From PBB1 sp040400875 (lineage in GTDB: Bacteria; Pseudomonadota; Gammaproteobacteria; Burkholderiales; Burkholderiaceae_C), in the NCBI GenBank assembly GCA_040400875.1, contig JBBAPK010000046.1, forward strand, positions 1 through 19,732: a stretch of DNA of 19,732 nucleotides, in the 5' to 3' direction. Every line of letters starts with the position of its first letter. Position 1 is the first letter of the stretch. Under the pieces are notes generated by a model. That model did no database searches, was not told the origin of the DNA, and saw only the letters and a program-made list of their open reading frames with translations. Below, in pieces: positions 1 through 8,024 of this stretch. The translations under genes were made by a program, and so were the position numbers.

Positions 1-54
1 AATCGTCCCCACGTTCACGTGCGGCTTGGTACGCTCAAATTTGCCTTTTGCCAT
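1..54 (-). CDS. tuf: Elongation factor Tu, N-terminal fragment (gene runs off the left edge)
   Basis: Only the first 18 codons are present. They read MAKGKFERTKPHVNVGTI, the near-invariant start of bacterial EF-Tu, the GTPase that delivers aminoacyl-tRNA to the ribosome. The ATG at 52-54 (read on the minus strand) is preceded by a GAGGAG ribosome binding site about 8 nt upstream. Three tRNA genes lie directly upstream on the same strand, matching the classic tRNA-tufB operon, so this is probably the tufB copy. The GTP-binding motifs lie outside the window. Confidence 0.96.
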   Translation of the reverse strand, partial: MAKGKFERTKPHVNVGTI

Positions 55-105
55 TCTCAACTCCTCGAATACGAGACAGAAAATTCACCAAGAAAACCAA
101 ACAAC

Positions 106-180
<75 letters not shown>

Positions 181-256
181 TAACTCAAACTTCTCTGACC
201 GACCCCCAAGAGGGTCGAATCACATGACTTCTTCCGGCGCAAACCAGCGAACATCT

Positions 257-330
257 TGGAGCGGGAGACGGGAATCGAACCCGCGTCATTAGCTTGGAAG
301 GCTAGGGTTCTACCATTGAACTACTCCCGC
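257..330 (-). tRNA. tRNA-Gly (anticodon TCC)
   Basis: The cloverleaf is read on the minus strand, with acceptor stem GCGGGAG/CTCCCGC. The anticodon loop CTTCCAA gives anticodon TCC, the T loop is GGTTCGATTCC, and the 3' CCA is encoded (257-259). It is the middle member of the Tyr-Gly-Thr-tuf cluster. The 76-bp spacer to tRNA-Thr shows no other feature. Confidence 0.97.
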
Positions 331-383
331 CCGGAGCCCTTCGCGCCGAGGCCCAAATGGCTCAAAAATCAATCTTTTCGCAT

Positions 384-469
384 TGGTGGAGGAGGCTGGA
401 TTCGAACCAGCGTACTCGTTAGAGGGCAGATTTACAGTCTGCTGCCATTAACCACTCGGCCACCCCTCC
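384..469 (-). tRNA. tRNA-Tyr (anticodon GTA)
   Basis: The minus strand gives a class II tRNA of 86 nt with a long variable arm. The acceptor stem GGAGGGG pairs with CTCCTCC with one G-T wobble, the anticodon loop CTGTAAA holds GTA, the T arm is GCTGG/CCAGC, and CCA is encoded. It is the promoter-proximal gene of the tRNA-tuf operon, which reads toward lower coordinates. Confidence 0.97.
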
Positions 470-483
470 TCGGCGAGCCCGAG

Positions 484-489
484 AGTTTA
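484..489 (-). promoter_or_regulatory. Candidate -10 element of the tRNA-Tyr/Gly/Thr-tuf operon
   Basis: TAAACT on the minus strand lies 14 nt before the tRNA-Tyr 5' end and is followed by a G/C-rich discriminator (CTCGGGC), typical of stringently controlled stable-RNA promoters. No good -35 hexamer sits 16-18 nt upstream, so this rests mainly on position. The 57-bp gap between ung and tRNA-Tyr is the natural place for the promoter. Confidence 0.3.
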
Positions 490-527
490 TCACGGCAAAC
501 GGTGATCGGCGACCCCATCTGTTCGCG

Positions 528-1235
528 TCAATGAGGGTCTCCCATCGACCAAACCAAAGCAGGCGCCTGCGGCCGCCACTGGGCGAGAAACCGGGTCGCC
601 TGGCCAAAGTGGCCATTCCCCACGAATGGGGTGGGCGCGCGGTTGGCGGCGAGCGGCGACGGGTGGTTGCTCTGCAGCACCAGATGCTGCCGCGCCACTT
701 CATGGATGAGCGGTGCCTTCGACTGCGCATGGGCGCCCCACAACAGGAATACCTTGGGTTCAGCATGCTGCGCTGCCGCGCGAACGATCTTGTCGGTCAG
801 CACATGCCAGCCCCACTTCGCATGACTGCCGGCGGCGGCCTCTTCGACGGTCAGGCTTGAATTGAGTAACAACACGCCCTGCGCGGCCCATCCACCTAAG
901 TGGCCACTCGACGGTGGCACTGCGCTCAAATCACGCTGCAACTCCTTGAAGATGTTGCGCAGACTTGGGGGAATACGCGTGCCGCGAGGGACTGAAAAAG
1001 CCAGCCCTTCGGCTTGCCCATCCGAGTGATAGGGGTCCTGCCCCAAGATGACGATTCGGGTTTGCGCGAGCGGCGTCAGCTCCAGCGCACGAAACACCTG
1101 TGCCGGGTAAATCTTGGCGCCAGCCGCAACGCAGCCGTCCACCCTGTCGATCAATGCGCGGCCGCTCAAACTGTGGCGCCATGGGTTGACCACCGCACCC
1201 CAATCGGTGCCCAGGCGATCGATCTGATGATCCAC
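528..1235 (-). CDS. ung: Uracil-DNA glycosylase (family 1)
   Basis: This base-excision repair enzyme removes uracil from DNA. The water-activating motif GQDPYH is at about residues 65-70 and the C-terminal HPSPL motif (catalytic His) is present, as is the central LLWG strand. The start is uncertain. The frame is open upstream into trpC, but family homology begins only near the GTG at 1235, which has GGAG 3 nt upstream and gives 235 residues (E. coli Ung has 229). An in-frame GTG at 1262 is an alternative. The gene follows trpC by 71 bp on the same strand, so it is probably co-transcribed as the distal gene of the trp operon. Confidence 0.93.
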   Translation of the reverse strand: MDHQIDRLGTDWGAVVNPWRHSLSGRALIDRVDGCVAAGAKIYPAQVFRALELTPLAQTRIVILGQDPYHSDGQAEGLAFSVPRGTRIPPSLRNIFKELQRDLSAVPPSSGHLGGWAAQGVLLLNSSLTVEEAAAGSHAKWGWHVLTDKIVRAAAQHAEPKVFLLWGAHAQSKAPLIHEVARQHLVLQSNHPSPLAANRAPTPFVGNGHFGQATRFLAQWRPQAPALVWSMGDPH

Positions 1236-1306
1236 AGACTCCGTCAGGCACGGATGTGGCACGTTTGGCGATACGCAGGGTGCCGACGCGGGCGCACCCT
1301 GAGCCC

Positions 1307-2095
1307 TCAAACAAAGAGCTCCGCGAGGGCCTGACCTGGGTCGCTCGCGCGCATGAAGGCTTCTCCGACCAGAAAAGCACCCACACCCGCAGCACGCATG
1401 CGGTCCACGTCGGCTCGACACAAGACGCCGCTTTCGGTCACCAGCACACGTTCGGCGGGCACTTGAGACAGCAAGCCCAGCGTCGTGTCGAGAGAGACCT
1501 CGAAGGTCCGCAGATTGCGGTTATTGATGCCCACCAAGGGCGTGTTCAGCCTCAGGGCGCGGTCGAGCTCGCGCCCGTCATGCACCTCAACCAGCACGGC
1601 CATGCCCAGTGAGTGCGCTTGCGCTTCCAGGTCGGCCATTTCGGCATCCTCAAGGCAGGCGGCGATGAGCAAGATGCAGTCGGCGCCCATCGCTCTGGCC
1701 TCATAGACCTGGTAGGCATCGACCATGAAATCTTTGCGCAGCACCGGCAGCGTGCATGCGGTGCGGGCTTGCTGCAAATAGGCGGCGCAACCCTGAAAGA
1801 ACTGTTCGTCTGTGAGCACGCTCAGACAAGCAGCGCCACCGTTTTCGTAGCTGCTTGCGATGTCTGCTGGCACGAAGTGCTCGCGCAGCACACCCTTGCT
1901 CGGGCTGGCTTTCTTGATCTCGGCAATCACCGCCGAGCGGCCTTGGCCGATGCGCGCTTGCATGGCGCCGACGAAGTCGCGCAGATCGCCCGTTGATTCG
2001 GCCTCTGCGCGCAGCGAGGCCAGACCACGGTTTGCGCGCGCCGCTTGGATTTCATCGTGCTTGACGGCGACGATGCGCTTGAGGATGTCACTCAT
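1307..2095 (-). CDS. trpC: Indole-3-glycerol-phosphate synthase
   Basis: A 262-residue monofunctional TrpC, which decarboxylates and closes CdRP to indole-3-glycerol phosphate in tryptophan synthesis. Family signatures are AEIKKASPSKG at about residues 58-68 (catalytic lysine), LRKDFMVD near 119-126, GINNRNL near 189-195 and VTESGV near 222. It is a single-domain (beta/alpha)8 barrel with no fused TrpF. The ATG overlaps the trpD stop as ATGA (2092-2095), so translation is probably coupled. Confidence 0.98.
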   Translation of the reverse strand: MSDILKRIVAVKHDEIQAARANRGLASLRAEAESTGDLRDFVGAMQARIGQGRSAVIAEIKKASPSKGVLREHFVPADIASSYENGGAACLSVLTDEQFFQGCAAYLQQARTACTLPVLRKDFMVDAYQVYEARAMGADCILLIAACLEDAEMADLEAQAHSLGMAVLVEVHDGRELDRALRLNTPLVGINNRNLRTFEVSLDTTLGLLSQVPAERVLVTESGVLCRADVDRMRAAGVGAFLVGEAFMRASDPGQALAELFV

Positions 2096-3165
2096 GCTTG
2101 CGCTCCTGAGCCTGCCGCCAACGACTGGGTGACGCCGACGAACTCGGCCAGCTTGGCGCGCGCCCGGCCCGTAGCGATCGCCTCGCGCGCCATCGACACA
2201 CCTTCGGCCATGGTGGACGCCACATCGGCGGCATACAGCGCCACGCCTGAATTGAGCATCACGATGTCCCTCGCCGGGCCGGGCTGGTTGTCGAGCACCG
2301 ACAGCAGCACGCGCCTGGACTCCTCTGGCGTTTCCACGCGCAAGGTGCGCTGGCTGGCCATGGCCAGCCCGAAATCATCGGGATGGATCTCGTATTCGCT
2401 GAGGGTGTCGTTCTTCACTTCGCACACCAGCGTGGCCGCGCTCAGGCTCACCTCATCGATGCCGTCGCGGCCGTAGACCACCACCGCATGCTGCGCACCC
2501 AGGCTGCGCAAAGCACGGGCCTGGATGCCGACGAGTTCCGCATTGAAGACGCCCATGAGGATGTGGGGCGCGTCGGCTGGGTTGGTCAGGGGCCCGAGGA
2601 TGTTGAAGATGGTGCGAACACCCAGCTCCCTGCGCACCGGCGCCACATTCTTCATCGCCGGGTGATGTGCGGGCGCAAACATGAAGGCCACACCGGTTTG
2701 TGCAAGGCAACGCGAGATGGCCTCGGGCGGCAAGGCGATGTGCACACCCAGCGCTTCCAGCACGTCGGCACTGCCTGACTTGCTGGACACGCTGCGATTG
2801 CCGTGCTTGCTGACGCGGGCACCGCACGCAGCAGCCACAAACATGCTGCAGGTGGAAATGTTGAAGGTGTGAGAGCCGTCCCCGCCCGTGCCCACGATGT
2901 CGACAAGATGACGTCGGTCAGCCACTGCGACCTTGGTCGAGAACTCGCGCATGACCTGAGCCGCAGCGGTGATTTCGCCCACCGTCTCGCGCTTGACGCG
3001 CAAACCGATCAGCAAGGCGGACAGCACCGCTGGTGGCATGTCGCCGTTCATGATGCGGCGCATCAGACCGACCATCTCGGCGTGCGAGAACTCCTTGCGA
3101 TCGATCAGGCCGGCCAGTGCCTGCTGATCGGTCATGGGCGCCACAGATTGATTCGGAGCGCTCAC
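2092..3165 (-). CDS. trpD: Anthranilate phosphoribosyltransferase
   Basis: TrpD transfers phosphoribose from PRPP to anthranilate. The PRPP/Mg loop GTGGDG is at residues 92-97 of the long form, followed by NIST and by KHGNRSVSSKSGSADVLEALG (anthranilate/PRPP site). The GTG at 3165 forms a GTGA overlap with the trpG stop and gives 357 residues. The ATG ten codons later (3135) fits family N termini equally well. Either start leaves trpD tightly coupled to trpG upstream and trpC downstream. Confidence 0.97.
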   Translation of the reverse strand: MSAPNQSVAPMTDQQALAGLIDRKEFSHAEMVGLMRRIMNGDMPPAVLSALLIGLRVKRETVGEITAAAQVMREFSTKVAVADRRHLVDIVGTGGDGSHTFNISTCSMFVAAACGARVSKHGNRSVSSKSGSADVLEALGVHIALPPEAISRCLAQTGVAFMFAPAHHPAMKNVAPVRRELGVRTIFNILGPLTNPADAPHILMGVFNAELVGIQARALRSLGAQHAVVVYGRDGIDEVSLSAATLVCEVKNDTLSEYEIHPDDFGLAMASQRTLRVETPEESRRVLLSVLDNQPGPARDIVMLNSGVALYAADVASTMAEGVSMAREAIATGRARAKLAEFVGVTQSLAAGSGAQA

Positions 3166-3746
3166 GGCTTGAGATCCAGAAAGTTCTTCAGCATGGCGTG
3201 ACCGTGCTCGGTGAGGATGGATTCGGGATGGAACTGCACGCCCTCGAGCGGCGTCGCAGTGCCAGCCAGTTCGCGGTGACGAACGCCCATGATTTCGCCA
3301 TCCTCGGTGGTGGCGGTGATCTGCAGCACATCGGGGATCGTCTCGCGCTCGATGGCCAGCGAGTGGTAGCGGATCACCGTGAACTTGGCCGGCAAGCTGC
3401 TGAACACACCTTGCTCATCGGTCGAGATCTCGCTGGCCTTGCCGTGCATTTGCACCCTGGAGCGGACGATGTTGCCGCCGAGCGCCGCACCGATGCTCTG
3501 GTGACCGAGGCACACGCCCAGGATGGGCAGCTTGCCCATGAAATGGCCGATCGAAGCCACGCAGATGCCGGCCTCGGCGGGCGAACAAGGCCCCGGTGAC
3601 AACACCAGCCGCCCTGGGCGCAACTCGGCAATGCCCTCGAGCGTGATTTCATCGTTGCGAAAGACGCGCACATCTTCGCCAAGCTCGGCGAAATACTGCA
3701 CCAGATTGAAGGTGAAGCTGTCGTAGTTGTCGATCATCAGCAGCAT
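3162..3746 (-). CDS. trpG: Anthranilate/aminodeoxychorismate synthase glutamine amidotransferase subunit
   Basis: A 194-residue class I glutamine amidotransferase supplying ammonia to TrpE. The catalytic triad is visible: Cys79 in GVCLGHQ, and His173 and Glu175 in VQFHPES. The start MLLMIDNYDSFTFN is the family standard. The frame stays open 26 codons further upstream, but the ATG at 3746 has a strong AGGGAGGTG ribosome binding site, which decides the start. No separate pabA is visible here, so the subunit may serve both tryptophan and folate synthesis (inference). It lies 46 bp after trpE. Confidence 0.98.
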   Translation of the reverse strand: MLLMIDNYDSFTFNLVQYFAELGEDVRVFRNDEITLEGIAELRPGRLVLSPGPCSPAEAGICVASIGHFMGKLPILGVCLGHQSIGAALGGNIVRSRVQMHGKASEISTDEQGVFSSLPAKFTVIRYHSLAIERETIPDVLQITATTEDGEIMGVRHRELAGTATPLEGVQFHPESILTEHGHAMLKNFLDLKP

Positions 3747-3792
3747 GCGACACCTCCCTTCTGCCGGCTTGGACGCTTGACAAGGTACGGCA

Positions 3793-5289
3793 TCAGAAGC
3801 CCTCCTCGACGAGCTCGGCGGCACGGATCAGCGCGCGCGCCTTGGCTTCGGTTTCCCGCCATTCGAGCTCGGGCACCGAGTCGGCCACCACGCCGGCCGC
3901 GGCTTGCACGTAGAGCATCTGGTCCTTGACGATGCCGGTTCGAATCGCAATGGCCACGTCCATGTCACCGGCAAAACTCAGGTAACCGCAGGCGCCGCCA
4001 TAGATGCCGCGCTTGACGGGCTCGAGCTCGTCGATGATTTCCATCGCACGCACCTTGGGCGCGCCGGTCAGCGTTCCGGCGGGGAAGGTGGCTTTCAGCA
4101 CATCGAGGTTGGTGATGCCGTCCTTGAGCAGCCCCTCGACGTTGCTGACGATGTGCATCACGTGCGAGTAGCGCTCGACCGTGAAAGCCTCGGTCACCTT
4201 GACGCTGCCGGTCTTGGCAATGCGTCCGATGTCGTTGCGGGCCAGATCGATCAGCATCAAATGCTCGGCGCGCTCTTTCGGGTCGGCGTTCAGTTCTGCT
4301 TCGAGTGCCAGATCGAGTTCAGGCGTCGCACCGCGCGGGCGGGTGCCGGCCAGCGGTCGGATGGTGACCTTGTCGCCTGCCGGCGTGTGCTCGCGGCGCA
4401 CCAGGATTTCCGGCGAAGCACCGACGATCTGGAAGTCGCCCATGTCGTAGAAATACATGTAAGGCGACGGATTGAGCGAGCGCAGCGCGCGGTAAAGGCT
4501 CAGCGGGCTTTGCGTGTAGGGCTTGCGCAGCCTTTGCCCCACCTGCACTTGCATCATGTCGCCCGCGGCGATGTACTCCTTGGCGCGCAGGACCGCAGCG
4601 ATGTAGTCGTCCTTGGCGAAATCACGCAGCACCTCGCGCGGCGCACCGGGCTCAACCGCGGGGGCCTGCACGCTTTGGTTGAGCCGTGCGGCCAGACCCA
4701 CGAGCCGCTCATGCGCACGTGGCAACGCGTCGGGTTCCTGCGGGTTCGCATAAACGATCAGCGACAAACGCCCCGAGAGGTTGTCGATGACCGCGAGCTC
4801 TTCACATTGCAGCAGCAAGATGTCCGGCGTGCTCAGCCCCCCAGGCAGCGTGGTGCCAGCCAGCTTGGGCTCGATGCAGCGCACCGCGTCGTAGCCAAAG
4901 TAGCCAGCCAGGCCACCGCAAAAGCGCGGCAGGCCGGGTTGCAGCGCCACCTTGAAGCGCTGCTGATAGGCCGCGATGAAGTCAAGCGGATTGCCTTCGT
5001 GGCGTTCGATCACGACGCCATCGGTCACCACCTCGGTGACAAAACCCGTGGCTCGCAGCACCGTGCGCGCAGGCAGCCCGATGAAGGAGTAGCGCCCGAA
5101 CCGCTCGCCACCGACAACCGACTCCAGCAAAAAACTGTTGGGCCTGCCGAGGCACAAGTCAGCGCACTCGGGTGCTGTCAGCTTCAAATACAGCGACAGC
5201 GGGGTCTCAAGGTCGGCGAAGGCCTGGGCGATCAGCGGGATGCGGTTGTATCCCTCGGCCGCGAGGCGCTTGAATTCAGTGTCTGTCAT
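3793..5289 (-). CDS. trpE: Anthranilate synthase component I
   Basis: A 498-residue chorismate-using enzyme and first committed step of tryptophan synthesis, paired with TrpG. The N-terminal domain keeps the LLES element (about residues 51-54) that binds feedback tryptophan in characterised TrpE. The chorismate-binding domain carries IRPLAGTRPRG (about 310-320), ERAEHLMLIDLARNDIG (about 335-350) and FPAGTLTGAPK (about 397-407). The start MTDTEFKRLAAEGYNRIP matches the family. The frame opens 13 codons earlier, but those residues look like leader sequence. It is the first gene of the trpEGDC-ung operon. The gph and rpe genes often found upstream in Burkholderiales are absent here. Confidence 0.98.
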   Translation of the reverse strand: MTDTEFKRLAAEGYNRIPLIAQAFADLETPLSLYLKLTAPECADLCLGRPNSFLLESVVGGERFGRYSFIGLPARTVLRATGFVTEVVTDGVVIERHEGNPLDFIAAYQQRFKVALQPGLPRFCGGLAGYFGYDAVRCIEPKLAGTTLPGGLSTPDILLLQCEELAVIDNLSGRLSLIVYANPQEPDALPRAHERLVGLAARLNQSVQAPAVEPGAPREVLRDFAKDDYIAAVLRAKEYIAAGDMMQVQVGQRLRKPYTQSPLSLYRALRSLNPSPYMYFYDMGDFQIVGASPEILVRREHTPAGDKVTIRPLAGTRPRGATPELDLALEAELNADPKERAEHLMLIDLARNDIGRIAKTGSVKVTEAFTVERYSHVMHIVSNVEGLLKDGITNLDVLKATFPAGTLTGAPKVRAMEIIDELEPVKRGIYGGACGYLSFAGDMDVAIAIRTGIVKDQMLYVQAAAGVVADSVPELEWRETEAKARALIRAAELVEEGF

Positions 5290-5347
5290 CACGTTGCAGG
5301 GCCCTCCACGGCCTCGGGGAAGTGGCATCGAAATGCCACTGTGTCAT
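5276..5347 (-). other. Mini-ORF with two Trp codons overlapping the trpE start (speculative leader peptide)
   Basis: An ATG at 5347 opens a 23-codon frame, MTQWHFDATSPRPWRALQRD and three more residues, ending in TGA at 5276, 14 bp inside trpE in another frame. Trp codons are at positions 4 and 14. The first lies in the 5' arm of the leader hairpin and the second overlaps the GGAGG used by trpE. There is no ribosome binding site before the ATG and the Trp codons are not adjacent, so it may be chance. Confidence 0.15.
5321..5340 (-). promoter_or_regulatory. Perfect 8-bp hairpin in the trpE leader
   Basis: On the minus strand AGTGGCAT, TTCG, ATGCCACT forms an uninterrupted 8-bp stem with a UUCG tetraloop, ending 31 nt before the trpE ATG. 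There is no U-run after it, so it is not a standard terminator. Its place between promoter and ribosome binding site suggests control of translation or RNA stability (inference). The divergent apaG transcript does not include it. A second small inverted repeat (GAGGCC/GGCCTC) lies at 5382-5396. Confidence 0.45.
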
Positions 5348-5559
5348 TCGAGTCAGCGGTCGGCCATGGCGGACCGTTGGCGAGGCCGACGGCCTCAGCG
5401 TGGGCTTGTGCTGCGCCAGGGCCAGGCTCCCCGGTCGTGCGACTTCGAGACGGTTTTGCGCGGTGAAAACATGGATGAACTTTATCAGGGCAGTTTTGGC
5501 AAACCCTCCCACGGGATCGGCCTCCTGACGGACCGGGCCAGCCGCATGTCTTGGCTGCC

Positions 5560-5565
5560 TAAAAT
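5560..5565 (+). promoter_or_regulatory. Candidate -10 element for apaG
   Basis: TAAAAT lies 6 nt before the apaG ATG at 5572. If used as a -10 box, transcription would begin at or next to the start codon and yield a leaderless mRNA, consistent with the lack of any ribosome binding site before apaG. No convincing -35 hexamer is seen, so confidence is low. Confidence 0.25.
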
Positions 5566-5571
5566 GAGTCG

Positions 5572-5946
5572 ATGACACATCCTGAACTTTCGTGCTCGGT
5601 CTCGGTGCGCCACCTCGCCGAGCAGTCCGACCCACAGTCCCATCAATACGCATTCGCCTACACGGTCACCATACGCAACACAGGCGACGTCACGGCGCAG
5701 TTGATTGCGCGGCACTGGATCATCACGGATGCCAGTGGGCACACCGAGGAGGTGCGTGGACTGGCCGTCGTCGGCCACCAGCCGGTGCTCAAGACGGGCG
5801 AGCATTTCGAGTACACGAGCTGGACCCGCATTGCCACGCCTCACGGCACGATGCGCGGCACTTTCATGTGCATGACCGAAGACGCTGAGGCCTTCGAGGC
5901 CAGCATTCCCGAGTTCGGTCTCACCCTCGCTTCGGCACTGCACTGA
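5572..5946 (+). CDS. apaG: ApaG protein (Co2+/Mg2+ efflux-associated, DUF525)
   Basis: A 124-residue single-domain protein with a fibronectin-III-like beta fold, matching the usual ApaG length. Characteristic segments are YAFAYTVTIRNTG (strand near residues 26-38), ARHWIITDASGHTEEVRG, VVGHQPVLKTGEHFEYTSW and GTMRGTFMCM. Family members were linked to cobalt/magnesium resistance in enterics, but the biochemical role is unclear. It is divergent from trpE with a 282-bp intergenic region and sits 17 bp before the next gene, suggesting an operon. Confidence 0.95.
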   Translation: MTHPELSCSVSVRHLAEQSDPQSHQYAFAYTVTIRNTGDVTAQLIARHWIITDASGHTEEVRGLAVVGHQPVLKTGEHFEYTSWTRIATPHGTMRGTFMCMTEDAEAFEASIPEFGLTLASALH

Positions 5947-5963
5947 AGCCGGGCTGTTCGCCC

Positions 5964-8012
5964 ATGAGCACAGCCACGCCACTGCTGCCCCCGGCAGGCG
6001 AGCCCCATACCTGGGATCTCAAGGTACTGCTTGACTGCCTTGCCCAGGCGGCCGAGCGCAGGGCCTCGCTGGCCGAGCGAAACCTGTGGGTGATCAGGGC
6101 GCTGGAGTGGCTGCGCCACGCCCCAGTGGCGGCAGCGTTGAGCGACGGCCAGGCAACGCCTTCCAGGCCCCAGCCGTTGTTGCGCCTCAAGTACCTGCTT
6201 GACGAGCTGGACCGTCACCCCGAGCAACGCGCCCAGGTGTCAGCGGTGCTCGGCCGCTTCTGGGCCGAAATGGACACCGCTGCCTTGTTTGCCGATTTCG
6301 GCTTTGCGCCGCGGGCCAACTTCTTCGGTGAACTGGGCCAAAGGCTCAAGCTCAAGCTGCTGCCCATCACGCCGGCAACCACCGACTTGTCGGAACTGTT
6401 CGGCCTGCTGTTTCCGGACACTGACGATGCGCTGTGGCTGGATGTGATCGATGACGCCACGCTGAGCCGTCTGGGCGATCTGATGCCGCCTGCCTCGCTG
6501 CAGGGTCGCGGCTGGAAGGAGCCCTTGCTCGACGCCATCATGTTTTTGGCCAGCGGCATTCGATCGGCGGCGTTTTCGGGCGCCTTGCGCCAGCGCATGA
6601 GCACCGAGCTGCTCGTCAATGAACCTTTCCGTCAGCTGGCGGTGGTCGCCGAGCGCGTACGCGAGAAAGTGCATCTGGGCGACGAGGCGGCGCTGCTGCT
6701 GGAAGCACAGTACCTTCGGGCGCTGCTCGACAACTGCCGACGCTGCGCCGACAGCGTGCACGACCACCTCGAGGAGCACGGCGTTTCGGTCAGCATCGTG
6801 TTCGATGTCGACCAGTTGCGTCTGCGCACCTACCGCATCGAACAGCTGCTCAACTGCGTGGTGAGCCGCCATCAGGCCAGGGACATCACACGGCTGTTCT
6901 CCGAGCTGGTTCGCACGGCCGGGGAACGCCGCAGCATCGCGGCGCTGTTTGCGGAGCATTACTCCTTGCTCGCGCGCAAGGTGGCCGAACGCAGCGCTGC
7001 TGCGGGCGATCACTACATCACGCGCGACAGCGCTTCTTATCGGCAGATGCTGCGCGCTGCGGCAGGCGGCGGTGCGGTGATCGCCGGTACCACCTTCGTC
7101 AAGTTTTTCGTCGTGGCGATGGCCATGTCGGCGTTTTGGGCCGGCTTTTGGGCCGGCATCAATTACGCGGTGAGCTTTCTGATTGTTCACCTGTGTCATG
7201 GCACCGTGGCCACCAAACAACCCGCGATGACGGCACCTGCCCTGGCCGAGAAACTGGCCGATGTGTCCGACGATGCGGCGGTCGAGTGCTTTGTCGACGA
7301 GGTCGCGCACCTGATTCGCTCGCAGGCCGCAGGCATCTTCGGCAATCTGGCCCTCGTCGCCCCGCTGGTGCTGGCCGTCCAACTGGCTTGGGACGCCGCT
7401 TTCGGGGTGACGCTGGTCCATGGGGAAAGCGCCCAATACGTGCTGCATTCAATCACCCTGCTGGGCCCCACGGCCTTGTTCGCGGCCTTCACCGGGGTGC
7501 TGCTTTTCGCCAGCTCGTTGATCGGCGGCTGGGTGGAAAACTGGTTTGTCTGGCACCGCCTGGACAGCGCCATTGCCTGGAACCCCAGCATCGTCACGCG
7601 ACTCGGTGCGCCGCGCGCTCAGCGCTGGGCCAGGTTCTGGCGCGACAACGTGTCGGGGTTTGCCTCAAACATCTCGCTGGGCATGATGCTCGGGTTGGTG
7701 CCGGCGGTGGGATTTTTCTTCGGCCTGCCGCTGGAGGTGCGGCACGTCACGCTGTCGACCGGACAACTGGCCGCCGCGGCAGCGGCCGAGGGTCTGGCGG
7801 TGCTCAGACTCGCCGACTTCTGGTGGTGCGTGGCCGGCATCGCTGTGACGGGAGTGCTGAACCTGGCCGTGAGTTTTTTCCTCGCCTTCAGGGTGGCCAT
7901 GGGCTCACGCGGCATCCGGCTGGTCGACCGCAGCCGCATCCGTCGGTCGATCTTCAAGCGCCTGATCAGCCACCCGATGTCGTTCATGCTGCCGCCGCGC
8001 CATCTGGGCTGA
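5964..8012 (+). CDS. COG4389 'site-specific recombinase' family protein (Gcr-like), predicted inner-membrane protein
   Basis: A 682-residue protein matching, by overall layout and motifs as I remember them, the beta/gammaproteobacterial family labelled 'site-specific recombinase' (PF10136). The first ~360 residues are soluble and helix-rich. After that come roughly six hydrophobic segments, near residues 370-412, 455-478, 495-520, 567-590 and 617-645, with the short motif GGWVENWFVWHRL between. No serine- or tyrosine-recombinase catalytic pattern is visible, so the name is doubtful and a membrane role is likelier. The C terminus (RLISHPMSFMLPPRHLG) is basic. It follows apaG by 17 bp without a clear ribosome binding site. 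Confidence 0.85.
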   Translation: MSTATPLLPPAGEPHTWDLKVLLDCLAQAAERRASLAERNLWVIRALEWLRHAPVAAALSDGQATPSRPQPLLRLKYLLDELDRHPEQRAQVSAVLGRFWAEMDTAALFADFGFAPRANFFGELGQRLKLKLLPITPATTDLSELFGLLFPDTDDALWLDVIDDATLSRLGDLMPPASLQGRGWKEPLLDAIMFLASGIRSAAFSGALRQRMSTELLVNEPFRQLAVVAERVREKVHLGDEAALLLEAQYLRALLDNCRRCADSVHDHLEEHGVSVSIVFDVDQLRLRTYRIEQLLNCVVSRHQARDITRLFSELVRTAGERRSIAALFAEHYSLLARKVAERSAAAGDHYITRDSASYRQMLRAAAGGGAVIAGTTFVKFFVVAMAMSAFWAGFWAGINYAVSFLIVHLCHGTVATKQPAMTAPALAEKLADVSDDAAVECFVDEVAHLIRSQAAGIFGNLALVAPLVLAVQLAWDAAFGVTLVHGESAQYVLHSITLLGPTALFAAFTGVLLFASSLIGGWVENWFVWHRLDSAIAWNPSIVTRLGAPRAQRWARFWRDNVSGFASNISLGMMLGLVPAVGFFFGLPLEVRHVTLSTGQLAAAAAAEGLAVLRLADFWWCVAGIAVTGVLNLAVSFFLAFRVAMGSRGIRLVDRSRIRRSIFKRLISHPMSFMLPPRHLG

Positions 8013-8024
8013 GGCTGCCGCCCC

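Noticed and set aside
3904..5466. 520-codon open frame on the plus strand antisense to trpE
   Set aside because: It mirrors trpE and extends into the leader. Its His/Arg/Gln-rich composition is typical of antisense frames in GC-rich genes, and it has no family similarity.
6240..7448. 402-codon minus-strand frame inside the recombinase-family gene
   Set aside because: It has antisense shadow composition and no ribosome binding site, while the plus-strand gene has coherent membrane topology.
5964..8012. Evidence of a mobile element from the 'site-specific recombinase' name
   Set aside because: There is no recombinase active site, no flanking repeats and no cargo; the neighbours are conserved core genes.
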